Of a stretch of 64,000 nt of DNA, positions 11,489-25,500 are shown one piece after another (position 1 is the stretch's first letter; each line of letters opens with the position of its first letter). Both the position numbers and the translations under genes were made by a program. The stretch comes from Pieris napi (taxonomy: Eukaryota > Arthropoda > Insecta > Lepidoptera > Pieridae). Under the pieces are notes generated by a model that did no database searches, had not been told where the DNA came from, and saw only the letters and a list, made by a program, of their open reading frames with translations. The stretch spans positions 4,754,501-4,818,500 of the forward strand of contig NC_062238.1 in NCBI RefSeq assembly GCF_905475465.1. Direction: 5' to 3'.

Positions 11489-12648
11489 AAACTAAAAAAA
11501 TTACTAAAATGGCTATACATTTTAGCATTTTAAGAAGTTATAGTGCTGCCTTTGAAATCTCTGAATGCCTTTCGAGGCAATGGAGGCGGGTATCAGTGGT
11601 TAGCACGAAAATCGGTATTGTGGAGATGATTTTAGCAAAAAAAGCATAAAAGCATTTAAGCCTGCTAATAAAAAATTATGCCTTTCGCACCTTACTTAAC
11701 CTATTTCTGTTCTATGACTATTTTGTAAGCCTACGTATATAGCGAAAACATACTATTAAATTGTTTACCTTGGCTGTAAGTGTTACAACAGAAAATCAAT
11801 ACCTTCTAAAGCATACAATCAAACATAAGCTTCAAGTTGTCAACTATTAACGCCTCTTTGTTTTCATAATGATTTATCGTAATACGTATAGGTACAATAT
11901 GACGGTTTCTTTAAAATAATATGTCACCATAGATCCGAAGCTAAAAACGGTCTCACTCCCTAAATCAGTCGTTTTTAATTGGGTATTAAATTCCGTACCT
12001 GAGTAGCACAATTACAGTATATGTAATTATAATATATTTTGATTGAACTAGTAACTAGTTACACAGAACATCTAAGAAAACGCGTAATTTCAATGGAAAG
12101 TTTTTATCGGGCATTTGTCATTGTCCCATATACTTTGGCGAATTGACGACTTCCTTCCTAAGAGATATCGATTTAATTTATGCAAACGTGTGGCGAATTA
12201 ATCAAGCGATAATACTTAATTTTAGGTCGTATGAGGTCTTTAGCAAAAAAAAAAAATACCGACTTAATATTATAAACTTCGAAACTGCCTCGCTGACACA
12301 TTCTTATGCAGAGTGTGACATTCAGAAGTTAGAACTAAAGTTGGTGCTATTTGGATTATAACGTCAATAGTGGTAAATACCTTAATAAATCTTAATCTAC
12401 ACTATCGGCGAGCACTTAACGCAATTGGTAGCTACAAAGTTGACCTTCAGAGTTCAGACCAATATACTTATGTCGTCCGATAGTTTGATAGAACGGGTTT
12501 TGCTATAGCCCTCGGACGATAACAAAACGCTGGAATTTTATAAAAAAATAGGTGAAATTTCGCAAATGTACTGCTTTTGTATAAAACTGATTCACTTTCG
12601 TATAAATTACAAGTTTATAATTTTCGTATTAGTTCGTTTAAGAACAGA

Positions 12649-12709
12649 AAAAATAATCTTATAAAATTAGGACTAGGAATACTAGTCCTGCTTTTATAAG
12701 ATTATTTTT
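12649..12709. repeat. 26-pair hairpin with 5-nt loop in nuf intron
   Basis: The left arm 12649-12676 and right arm 12682-12709 pair over 18 bp plus 8 bp, separated by one 2x2 mismatch (TT against GC), with loop GAATA. The outer stem reads AAAAATAATCTTATAAAA and the inner stem AGGACTAG. The length suits a small fold-back or a short double-stranded RNA. The tiny loop is less typical of a microRNA precursor. The arms give no evidence of expression. Confidence 0.6.
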
Positions 12710-15700
12710 CAGTTGGTCAGGATTGTTTGAAATATTGCTAAGAGCTGGCACAATACTTAAAATATATATTAGTCCCTATATCGGTTACAACTACTTTTGA
12801 AACAATATTTCAGTTGGAAACATTTGGAGTCAATATAACAATAGCAAGTGAAAACTGCAACGCTCTAACTGTACAATAAATGAAATACGTAAACGATAAC
12901 AATAAAAGTAATGAGATATATTAAACAGTAAAATAAAAAATTGTCAAACTATTCAAAAAGAGTTTCTTCCGAATCCCTTGGGACCGGAGGGCAGATACTG
13001 GCGACGCCCTTGTTGTGTGGGCTTGCACATGATATATTTACCTATTATATTAATTTGGATAGTAATAAATTAATAATATATTACTAATATTTGTTTGAAC
13101 AGGCATGAGCAATCTCACATTACAATTTTCATGATTAACCCAGGGTTGGCTGAAAATAGGTCTCGTCGTCATAAAATGAAATCACCATCCGCCATACGCA
13201 ATGACTAAGCATCAGCGTTAATTTTGTTAGAATAGCGGTGAATCTTATAGGATATAAGGGAATTAATACAATTATTTCAAGTTTAAAGCATTTTTAAGTT
13301 TAAAACGTGCATCCTGCACGAACCAACCTAAGAAGGAAATTATATCTAACAACTGTTTATGCGTATTTTGTCATAAAACTATTGTATAACGTATATATAG
13401 ATAGATACATAATCTATATTTGTCGTATGAAAATGTTTTTCACGAAATATCTACTTTTAGTTAAATTTTTGGTCCATTTAGACGCCTTTATAATATATAG
13501 CAATAAATAATATATATTAATAATATACAATAAATATATAGCAATAAATTTAAATATATATTCCAATATAACTTTTTCACTTTGAACGTTTTTTTCTCTT
13601 TCTTTCTTTCTTTCACGTTTCATATTGAATTACATAACATTTTGACCTTGATTAACTTTCTTCACATTTTGTTCTTATCCTATATAAACAAGTAATTACT
13701 AAATTCTTAAAACCACGTTTTTATTGGCTTTCATTATTACTAAAAACATGTTTATAATGTCAGCTTATAAAAATATAGCTATAATATATATAAACAATAT
13801 TTCTATTTTAATAAAACAAGTTGGCAAACATCCAAGATTTTCTAGCAAATTTTATGTAGTTATTAAATCAAAATTTTAATGCAAAGGAGTAAGTACCAAT
13901 TGTATGTACAAGTAATGTATAACATTACTTTTTTACAATGCTTACGTAGCTAAAAGCGTGCAAGTGTAGGGTAAAATACCAAAACCATTTTTTCTAAAGA
14001 AGAAGAAATCTATGGATCTTTATAATGTTTATACCTAATCATTGTAGGTATTGCCATATATGACAGTGGTGGTTTTTATATATACTTATTATTTGATTAG
14101 ATATCAGAATTGTTGATATATCCGAAATATTAGGTGTAATTTAAAATAGATATAATTTTGTTTTTCTACCTTCGAACTCCTGTTCGAACTGAATCTGAAT
14201 CTGTCCTGTACCGGCTATTACACAAGCATATAAAAAACGATGATATAATGTGTCCATAATTACGTTGAATGGGGTCATTGAACGTAATAATGTATATTAA
14301 ACGTGTTGTTTTGAATATCAAGGAAAGGATTTCAAACAATACAAGTATCGCATCATTAGACAATGCGTATCAATAATGGTCGACGGAAACGATCCTCAGC
14401 TGCGCGTGCGCCGCTTCCGGTCAAATGCGTGTACCTTATGATAAACGCTGATTTGATATTGAAGTCATGCACTTGAATAAGGGGTTAAAATTAATAATTC
14501 ATATTTTTTATTACAGAGTAGATTGGTAATTTTGAGAAATAAGTTATACTTTCTAATCTGGATGTAATATTTGTAAGGACCAGGCCTCTATTGAAAATCA
14601 CGTAGGCGACAGCACTTCACATTACAGTGTTGCACAACTTTAGGTTTGCTGTTAAACTCTAAGTATTGCTATAGTCAAAGCATTAACTTCTGAGAATACG
14701 AACTGCATTTGACTTGTAAATTGTGCATAATGCAATGGACAATAAGTTCAGAGAAATCGTACACAACATTGTAGCTGCCCCTAATACCTATTGAAAGTGA
14801 ATTGTTTGCAATAATCTTATTTGAAGAATTATTCAAACATTACTTGATTGTAGTAAAATAGATAATATATTATGGGCAGTACGTATTTTGGGCAGTCACT
14901 CATTAGACACTTCATTACAGTTATGTAAACAAACATGACGTGACTGCAGTATTAAAACGCATATATAATTACTCATAACCGCTATTTTCTTGTTTAGATG
15001 GTCTTTGTGGCCCCGAAGACCTAGAAAAGTCAGTTAACAAGAATAAATCTTGTAATGTAATCAATGCATACAAAGATTAGTTCTTATGTCTTGAAGGTTT
15101 GCGTCAGTTTATGACCTATACGGAAACCATAGAAGGTCGCAGAAGACCAAGTATCGCATTAACCTAGACTTAGAGGCTTGTGTTACAACTACGCCCTCAT
15201 GAAGTACTAACGATCCGCCCAGAGTTTGCATTCGTAGCATTATTACTTATGAAGGTATAATTTAAATACATCCAGGCGACTATAGGCTGTTTAGCCCAAG
15301 TAATGTTCCTTACATGACCACTTGCAAATCTTAACAAATCTAACATTAAGTAATATTTTTATTTTATAACTGGTTTTTTGCTCTTCATTAATTTTTTAAC
15401 ATGAAGAGCTTTTAGTTAAATAACATAATCCATCTTTATGAACTTTCCAATTTTATGAAAATCATGTTTTAAGTAATACCAAAAATGTGTATAAAAATTG
15501 GCAACAACGAAATAGACGCTTATATACCAATATACTAAAACATTCCTATAAACAATAGAGGAGTGGGTGTCTATTATCTGTGGGCTGAATTGTGTCAAGG
15601 ATAGAGGGACAAAATACTTATAATTGTTGGGATAAATTAACTGATTTTGCCTTACGTGGGTGGCAATTTACATAAACATTTCTTACATTCGGAATTGTAC

Positions 15701-18700
15701 ATATTAAGTATAGCTTTAGGAGACAATAATATTAGAATAGAAAGCAAACCACAAAATCCATATGACCTCTAGATAGTATTGTACATATGAAACCACATAT
15801 TTCAGACGTAATCTAACTAGTATAGTAGTAGTTGTTTCTGTTTTTCAAAAGGCTTTAGTTGCAGTTATTAAATTCAGCGGTGGATTGCATTATTTTAAAC
15901 TTTCGTTTTTAGTATTTATATTATTTGAAAACAGAACAATTTAGGCAAGGCAAATCATAAATATTTGAAATATTTCTTAATTAAGTTAGGTGCAAATTTA
16001 GTAATTTACAAACAATCGATTCCGTAAACATCTCTTGGTTTGTTGATAGTACTTACAATCTATACCTGTATAGTTAATGTTTTCATTGAAGCGCATCTGT
16101 AATACAAAACCTTCACACATCAAGGACGTAAGTGCAACCTTCTTTCATGTACTTCACACTTATATAACGAGTATCATATACTTGTTTGTTATTTATGCGT
16201 TGTTGTATAAGTTGTTCATTTTCTTTATCAAACTGTATCAGTCGACAATCCTCTAAGATAAGATCTTCGATTTACCTCATGTTCATAAGATCATAAAGAT
16301 TAGTCAATTTCGGTGATAAACTGACCAAGTATAAAAGGTTTATAAATTAAACGAATTTATCATCATTTGACTACGTTAGTTTATTTGTAATATGTATTTG
16401 AAGCTTAGCTTGCTAGCTAGCTAGCTTCTAACTAGAAGGTATAACTTTTTTTTATCTACCATAATATATTATACGTTCGATTTATTGTGCTTAAAATAGT
16501 CCGATCACGTCCTGCAATATTCTAAGGTCAATAATATCATTCCCAGTAAACAAAACACAATCATCAAGAAGAGATTAAATAGTACGTAACAAGCATTTGT
16601 ACAACTTCTCCATTATCTAACGCAAGAAAAACATGTGAACAGCTTAAGGAACCCGTGTGAAAATATGCTGCATTGTACTAATTGTTATCTTTGGGTGTTA
16701 TTTCGCTTAATTTAATAACAATGATATGCGTGCAATTCATGTAATATAAGAAATAATATGAATAGTTATATCAAATTTATCTTTCGTATTTAAATAAAAT
16801 TATTTCAGTCATAATGTTTGCTTTCTCCTTGACCACAAATGCTTCAGTTCGTCCAACGCAATCTATTACATTTAAAATTTAATTACGTTGTAAAAAAATT
16901 ATCAGTTCAAGGGTTTTTAAAGTTCTTATCAATTATTTTAGATGTTCTCAGGAAAATGTACCTGAATAGGTATAACACATCTTGTAATCTCGTCAGAGTC
17001 AATGTGTCATAGAATTACGAAAATACGATAAAACATACGTACAGTTATTTCTTACTGACCTAATTTGTCATACGAAACAGCAAGTATTTTGCATATGGTA
17101 TCTCCCAAACAAAAAAGCAACCCTGGGAGGTCGTCGTCATGTAAATGGGCCGTGCAAAAATAACTATCGATCCATTTTTTTCAGTCCAAAGACTGGCGTA
17201 TCTTGAACTCGGGTCTAGACTTTGTGGTTCTATAATTCTTTTAATGATCGCGTATCTTTTAACTCTATCGCACTGTGAAATAAGCCATTCTATATGAAAC
17301 AGACTAAAACACTCCCTTATAAAACTAGGTTATAAAAACAGTTACGTGTACTCAAAATCCATCAAGAATCAAGAAACAATCTGAACTTTTAGATCTGAAC
17401 ATAACAATAAACCGACTCTTCAAGTCAAGCAGACGGGAGCGAGGCCGGATATGACGGTATTATTTGTAAAGAAACATTGATTTCAAATGCCATATCAGGT
17501 ACAATTTATCCCAATTGTGAATAGAAGGAATTGCTTCGTGTAAAATGAACGCCTGAAGAGATGCCTGCGTCGTGCGTGTTTTATATTCACCCTTTCCTAC
17601 TACCTAATTTAGATAAATTAGTAATTATTCGTTTTAACTAATTGACTTTCATCCAAGACAGGAACTGCAAGAGATTTCACGTGGCTAATTTGAATTAAGT
17701 CAAATGTTTCATTCCTATACAAATCATTCTGTATTAGGATGTTTTACTTAATTTATATTTTCAATGTCGAGTAGACTTTGTGTTAGTAACTTTCACATTC
17801 AAGAAATTGCAGAAATTATATTAAAATATTGCTTAATTCTCACATAATTTGCATGTTAGGTAATCTAAAATTTTATTAAGGAAAGTAGGTAATAAAATTT
17901 TCAAACCGAAACTTATGCATCGAACGAACGATTATAAAATGAGAAGTCTTACCTCAGTACTTAAATATTAATATTTTATCGTCTTTAAACTCGCCGAATA
18001 TTTAAACATATCCGGTGAGTGCTTTTAATATTCTTAAATTATTTAATCTTTCAAACAAATCACTCACTCTCCAGTATTATTTACATCTGACATAACCCAG
18101 CAAACAATTCACAAATTGTTTCTCAGCGATGCAACTAATAGAGCATTGTTCTTATTTAGCACATTTCTTACACTTCATTTTATTATCTCCATCAAGATAA
18201 ACACGAGAAATTACAAGTATTATATTAACACTAGACATAAAAACCGGAAATTATTACGAGAATGTTGGTCTTTGTTGGTATGAATGTTCGGAATACCAGC
18301 AACATTCTATCTATTTTTGTAGATAATGGTTTTTCAAGTAGCAACTACAGATAAAGCGAACATTACGTAGTCATAAGGCTTGGCATATGGGCACTTGTTT
18401 AAAAATGCGAGTAAACATTCTTTATTGATAAATGTAACTTTCTCCTAGGTAATAATTTACTAATAATTACTTTTAATTGTAAATTTCTTTCGTTAAATAT
18501 TATACTATGATATAATACACTTTTATTGCTTTTATCCGTAAAACAACTAACAATAGCTGACAATAGTGTGGATATTCAATTTAAAGATTAATTTCACACA
18601 ACTCAATGTCCGTTACTCTTAACGCTGTATTATCTTTTAATACAAACTCCTATTTATTCATCATTGAATTGAAATTCGTCAGTTTCTCTTCTTTTATCTG

Positions 18701-19079
18701 ACATTAGTCGTGCTAACTTACTAATTACCTATAAACACCACTCTGTTATTAAAACACATATTGCAATAGCATTTTTTTTCTCAATATTGTTCACTTTCAT
18801 TTAGATTTCGTTCCGAAACTAATTAATTACAGTTATCTCTGCTATGTCCAATTATATAACGTGATGATAAAGCATATGCAACGAAGGCGAATATTCAGGC
18901 CATCATGACGGTCCCTCGTCCGTTAAATTATGAGATGTAAGCGGGCTAGGGGAGCATAAGCACAGAGCAAGGGGTTATTGCCTCGACACTGTCTATCAAG
19001 CCCGTGCATATGTGCAGGGAGCGAATAATGTTTATTTGTATGGGTTATAGTGCTGGCAGACTGATAATCATGACGTGCA

Positions 19080-19521
19080 AGGGTGGAGCGGGAGGCCGCG
19101 CGCCTCAGTTCTCAACGCGATTGTGACTGAACGTAACGTACCGATTGTTTAATTTACCTCTGTACAAGTGATCAGTGTTTACGTTTTGAACTCTTTCCTA
19201 AACTTTAAAATAATATCGGTGTTTATCGGGATGCTTGAAGTCAGTTCACAAAACGATGTTAGATCAACCGTTGAAAGTTTCAAATCGACTTCGCCGAAGC
19301 GTTTTCTTACCAGACATAATTTTGATTTTGCTTTACGACAATAATTAACTTTGCGATTGATTTAAAAATGTAATAAACTGTGACGAAATCAAAAGAGATA
19401 TTAGTGAAGACTTACTTGTGCCATTGAAAGCTTTGTTCTATTCTAATCCTATTTAAGTCAAACCTAGGTATAAATTTAGTGCAATATTAGATATTCCAAA
19501 GACCTGATGACAGATTTCTAA
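19080..19521 (+). promoter_or_regulatory. nuf: Internal nuf promoter and 5' UTR of short isoform
   Basis: G+C rises sharply at about 19080-19110 (GGAGCGGGAGGCCGCGCGCC) within AT-rich intron. An initiator-like CCTCAGTTCTC follows, then about 400 bp of stop-rich sequence that would be 5' leader before the ATG at 19522. No TATA box was found. The exact start site is an inference. Confidence 0.45.
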
Positions 19522-22500
19522 ATGTTTAAATCTGGGCTCTTTAACCGGTCAAGGGCCACAATGGGTGAATCAATTGACGTTGAAGAGAGTTTAGAATTAG
19601 AGTACGATATGTGGGACGGACAATTTGACTTTGTTGGACCACAGGACCCTCATTTGCGACCAAGGATCACTTCGGACACTAGTTTAACTGAGGATTTATT
19701 CACCGGGGGTCCGTTAACTCCACATTTGAGCAATGGACTTAATGGTGGAAAGAAAACACCTGCACATCAGTGGTGCGATAATTTATCTGACCAAGTAAGG
19801 GTTCAATTTATTCGTTCTGCTGTCTGTGAAAGTTTTCCTGTGTAACCTTAACCGTTTTTGGTATGAGTTATAAACTTTCTAGGTGCATATTATTCATTAA
19901 GTTTAAAAACACAATTAATTTATTATGGAGTACGAAATAATAGAAAGGTTAGATAAACGCTATTATAAATAATTATGAATTCTTCGATCATTATTAATAT
20001 AAGTAATTTGTAATGTGTTGACGCATAGCTAACAGAGGGGTGTAGTAACACAATTAAGTAAAACTTCTGGCCTGAAAGTTTTATTAATAAATCGGCCGGC
20101 GTTACAATAAATATAACACGCGGTGACCTTACAATTATTGACGTTAATTGTTTATTAAAGTTGAATCATCACTGATTTTCCCTAACGTATGCGTATTATT
20201 AGGATAATAATAACTCATAATATATCCTACGGTCCAAAAATAAACCACAAAATACCTCATACGTCACGTATATTGCAATATTTTTTTTACATTTATTTAC
20301 CTACATTTAGTTACACATTTTGAATATACCTACGTATATTCAAAATACCAATCTATCGTTATTACTATAAGCTACATTTTTTATTTATTTTAGTGTTTTT
20401 TTTTAACACCCGACCAAAATTTAAAATTATTGTTTATCTACGAATACGATTTAAGTAATGTGTAATAAGTTTAAGTATTTAGTACTGAATGGGAATAAGC
20501 CATGTGATCGTTCAATTTACCCAGTGATTATGTGAACAGTGTTTAAACTCTCTTCACTTCAACACTTTCGTGCGACGTCCATATAAGTAAACGATTATTA
20601 TTGATTTAGTGCAAAATTGTCACGCTTTCAGGCCTGAATCGTTTTTGATGAATAAAGAAAAGATGTTTGATTGTGTCGTGTCCTGTCCCAATTCTTAAAT
20701 AAACTCGTAAGTTGTGTATGCTTTATTCTACAAAATTCCTTGCAAACAATTTTTCATGTATTACGTGAATCTAAGTTTGTTGCGTGCAAATTGTTGAATT
20801 GATTTACTTCCAAGTTTAGTTTACACGCGATTCCAGTTCATTGGAAATTCAACTTTATTTCCGCCTAGTAAGGACAATATTCCATTACGTAAATCTAGAT
20901 TTCATCGCACATTTTCATGAAAATATTCTACGATTTTCAAAGTATTGATCTCTGAATTATCTGCATTGAGTCAATCACGCACGAAACGATAACTCAACGA
21001 CTATCTATGTATAGACTTGTGATAATTTTTTATAGTTGAATGTACTTACATGATGAGATTTAAGAGAAACTATTGTTTATGGTTCTGTTACGTTATTTCA
21101 TAAGGTACGGGTTTTATAGTGTGAGTTATGATGCCTAGTCTAATGTAAATCAAATACCGATGGCGATTATAAATAGGATGAATTTGATTGTTTGTTTGCA
21201 TTGAATAGGCTAAGAACCACTGGACCGATTTTAAAAATTCTTTCACCATTTCTTAATTATCGCTTATGTCTACGTATATATATATATAGAAGTTAAACAG
21301 TTAGGGATCTGTATGAAAACTTTAATGTAACCCAAGTTGTAAAAAAACAATTGTAATAAAAATCCCTATATGCCGTACGCAGCGGAAACTATTGATAATA
21401 GAGGAAACTGATGTATTTACTGCAGTTTTTTAGACGACATATCTACAAAAAAGTCCGCAATACCATATGTCTAACTATTACATACTTAATAATATAAATA
21501 TTTATATAATATATATATTATTAATATATATATAAGACATAAATCAAACTGTGACCGCAGCCATGACATTAGTTAATACGGCTCTATTTGTCTTAGAATA
21601 ATATCAATTTTTTTTTATAAATAATAACAGTGTGTAACAATTGAAAACCTATAGAAACAAATTCGTTTTCGTAAGAACACATAAAATATATCAGACAGAT
21701 GGTACAGACGAAGCAATGCGGACTATAATTTCAATGACACAATTCAAACCAAAATTAACTGCAATCTATTAAATTATAGTAATAATAAATCCTTTATTTG
21801 CAAATAAATAATAATAATAATAATACATAACTTGAATGATTTGTAATAAAGCGCAAAATCGGCTAAGCGCTAAATCAGCATGGAAATGTCAAAATATATT
21901 TAAAAGCAGTTACTTATAATAAACATTTAATAAAATATATATACCTATATAGATTTTTTTTATAAATAAAGTTTAATAATTTGTCAAGAACTCATTCAAA
22001 TCGTAAGCTAGATTTTTCTTCAAATTACCGTCCAAATCTTATCTAGCTATCTTTTATCTAATATCCGAGATACAACGTACTAAACACTGTTGTGTATAGA
22101 AACTTTGCATAACTCAGTGTTGCCACTTGCGAGACAAAACAGATTGCAGGTTGAATAATTAAACATAATGTATGGCCTAATTACATAATCATTTCATTTT
22201 TTACCTTTGAATAATGACATGTGTATAATGATTTTCTCTTTAATTAGAAAGTTATAGCTTAATAAGTAACAATGCTAATGTAACACATACACAAGAATTG
22301 ACGTTCGTACACACTACTTTTTTCTCTCAAGTCTTAGGTAAATTTATTAGTTTTACTTTTGACTTCTTTTTATTGCATATATCGAAAAATGGTCTCATGA
22401 TATTCCTTACCGCATTAAATAAACCAGAAACTGAGAACATGACAAATGATAATTACTCAGGTACCTAATCTTCAAATAAGAGTAAGTGTTCACCAGAAAA

Positions 22501-25500
22501 CAATTTTATGTCCTAGTGAATCGATTAATACAATACCACATGAGAAGCCCTAAACACACACAAACATATACAAGATTTAAAAATAAAATTAAACACATGT
22601 TATACCGGGCGAAGTTTCTTCTTTCTAGTGGTATATATATTATAGATATACTGTGAAAATAACCTCCTGATAGTTCTTAATCTATGCCACGGCCAATTTT
22701 CGCGTGCGCTATCTTTATACAGTATAAATCAGTAATTCTAAAATGATTTAGATAATGATATTATTACCTGCGATATAAAAGATTAATACAATAAATTAGT
22801 CTTTATTTTAAATAAAGGGGGTAAGAATGTAAAACGATAGATGCAAGACGGAAAGTTGCAAGCTATTTTGTTTGGTCAAACGGACGAAACAACTTGACGT
22901 ATCAAGTCGCGTGTCAACGTACGTGTTCGACGAGAGGTGCTGTTAACCAATCACAATCGAACGATCAACAACATTTCGTATTATGTCAAGCTTACCCGCC
23001 TGATCATTTTACGACTGAAATCACTATTAGACTTATTTAAAATAGCTTATTAAATATTAGCTTATTATCCTTTTTTCATTATATTTAAAAGATGTACCTT
23101 TTAAGATTATAGATCATAGAATCACATGCTTTTGTTTAATTTGAATATCGGTTTCGTTTAATGATTTTGGTATATAGGAAGTGACAGTAAAATATTGTCA
23201 CAATTTAACAAATATACGTTTAATGGTGTTTGTAATTAACTTACATAAACTCAAGAAACCATTACATTATGTAAGTGATGTAAAGTTCTTATTTCCATTA
23301 ACTTGAGAAATCTGTTAAACACTTATGTGTAATATTGTGAGAATCTTATGTACTCATTCAGTGGCACACTACATACTTTTTGTATATATGTACATACTTT
23401 TTGTGTATATAGGCATATAAACAATAGACATATATGTATGCCTATATACATATATATATATAGACATGAACATGAAATAGTTGTCATTTTCCGCGAGAAC
23501 TTTATTTGTATCTTTATACAAATTGTGATTGCAGGGTGATTTAAAAAAAAAAACACCCTGCAATCAATGCCGGATCAATTTTGTGAATATATTTTTAAAA
23601 CAAGTAAATTTAAAGTTCTAATTTAATTCGATGCAGTTTTAAACGGTACATTGTTATCCCTTCAAAATTCTAGAGTGTAACAGTGATTATATTTATTGTT
23701 ATGACAGTACACAAACTATTATTTACAACGTTGTCTCATGAATAAACTAATACTGTTCTTAGCTGAATTCTAAATATTCAAACTATGTTGAATAATATCT
23801 CTTTCCCACGCAACCGCTACCAATCGCCTGGAAACCCTTCTAATTCTAACAAGACACGTAAATATTCCTATTTCACTTTCTATAAATATGTACTTAAGTA
23901 TTGTTGGATAGTGCCTTTAACATCGAGTCTTTAAGATTGTAGGATACTGTCCGATTTATAAGCACAAGTGTCGCCACTTTTGACTCCCGGGATTAATGTA
24001 TGTAATTAGTATGAATATAAATCATACATCAACATGATGATGTCTTTGTTTGACCACACGAAACGTCTAATTAAACAACGTAATAAATACGGGTTTGTAT
24101 TAGAGAAAACTGTTTACTGACGAATAAAGTCGTTTAGTTTAACTTCTGCTAGCTCAAGGATCAAACATTAAAGCGATTAAAGGTTTTGATAATTACTTTT
24201 AGGTATAATACACATTTGCAATGTTACAAACCACTCTGTACCAACGACCTCGTTATTTGCATAAGAAAAACTAGAACAACGTTCACAATTTTTTTGCTAT
24301 TCCATAGTGCTACATAGTTGACAGTAAACGTACATAAAGATCCCTGTATCTATTATGTAAAGTTAACAAACGGTGGAAAGTTGTTAGACAAGTTGGAAGA
24401 AAATGTTGGCTCCGGGAAGTCACGAGCTCAAGCATTCAGTCGAGTACCCATTGATTGTACTGAACGATAACAATCATGTTTAACTTAAATAATTGAGAAA
24501 TTACTTGCTCGGGACATGTCTCCTTGAAATCCTGCTCGAATCTTTAGTTCCCATCAAGGTCATAGATAAAATATCCCACCTATTTTAAAAAGCAATTTAC
24601 ATTATTGTAATGACACTTACTTACCAGGGCTTTATTATTTTAAAAGAATTAATAGCTAATTATATTATTTCATACGTTTTATTATTGTATCACGCTATTG
24701 TTTAAGTTCAATAGAATACTATAGGGAATAACGTGATCTAATTATAATATGTTTAATATTATCTCTAAATGTAAGTAAATAACCAAATAACTACATATTA
24801 AGTTTGCTTTATCTTTATTTGTATGACCTAGCAATAATCTAGACCTTACTTTAAGGTTATCGTTATATTATTATAATTAAAGCAACGATAGCGATAATAT
24901 AGAACCTAATATTTGTATTACGACTCTGTCAGGTTATTAAAGATAAATTCTATACTTAAAAGCAATTATGCGAAATCTGAAATTGATTTCACTTTCTCTT
25001 GTTTGCTTTTTCTGATGCCGAGTAGATTAGAATTTCTCGTCTTGTGACTAAATTATAATATAATCCATTGAGTAAGTTGCATTATTCATAAAATCATTAT
25101 TTATATATAAATAAGGCGTTCGGTGCTATTAATTATGATATATTTTATAAGCTACGAATTTCAAGGTAGTAGGTACACAGTTCATAATTAAATTAATGGA
25201 TGACAGAAAAAATACACTTGGGATTATTTAAATCTAACGCCAACACGATGTCAATTGTCAACACGCCATACTTCGCGTGAGTTCAATCATTGTTCTGTGG
25301 AATGTTATTATTTTAGTTAATTAAAATTCATGTAGCCAGATGGCACTAGGTTTGTATTAACATTAAAGAAAAAAACCATGCAAAATACTAAAAAGTTAAA
25401 CTTATTAAATTTATTCGGTTCAATGCTCAACTAAGGCTTTGGGTTATCATGCAATTGTTTTTTTACTAACAATAAAATAACTATTATTTTATTAAAATTT

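Larger units (their letters stand above)
11314..19079. other. Large nuf intron segment upstream of the internal promoter
   Basis: AT-rich with no supported exon. It contains strong short hairpins (11445-11488 and 12649-12709), AT-rich tandem pieces around 13490-13560 with two copies of an ATATATAGCAATAAAT unit, and a GCTAGCTAGCTAGC palindrome near 16411-16425. A small G+C-rich island near 14380-14420 encodes only a short open frame without compatible splice phase. Confidence 0.4.

Noticed and set aside
14374..14440. Small G+C-rich island with an ATG and a 21-codon frame (MVDGNDPQLRVRR...) in the nuf intron
   Set aside because: No donor gives phase 0 to join the exon at 27651, the frame closes at once, and there is no supporting promoter sequence.
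23323..23563. Overlapping frames rich in Tyr/Ile/Cys on both strands
   Set aside because: They reflect TATA/CATA-rich low-complexity sequence; no splice or start support.
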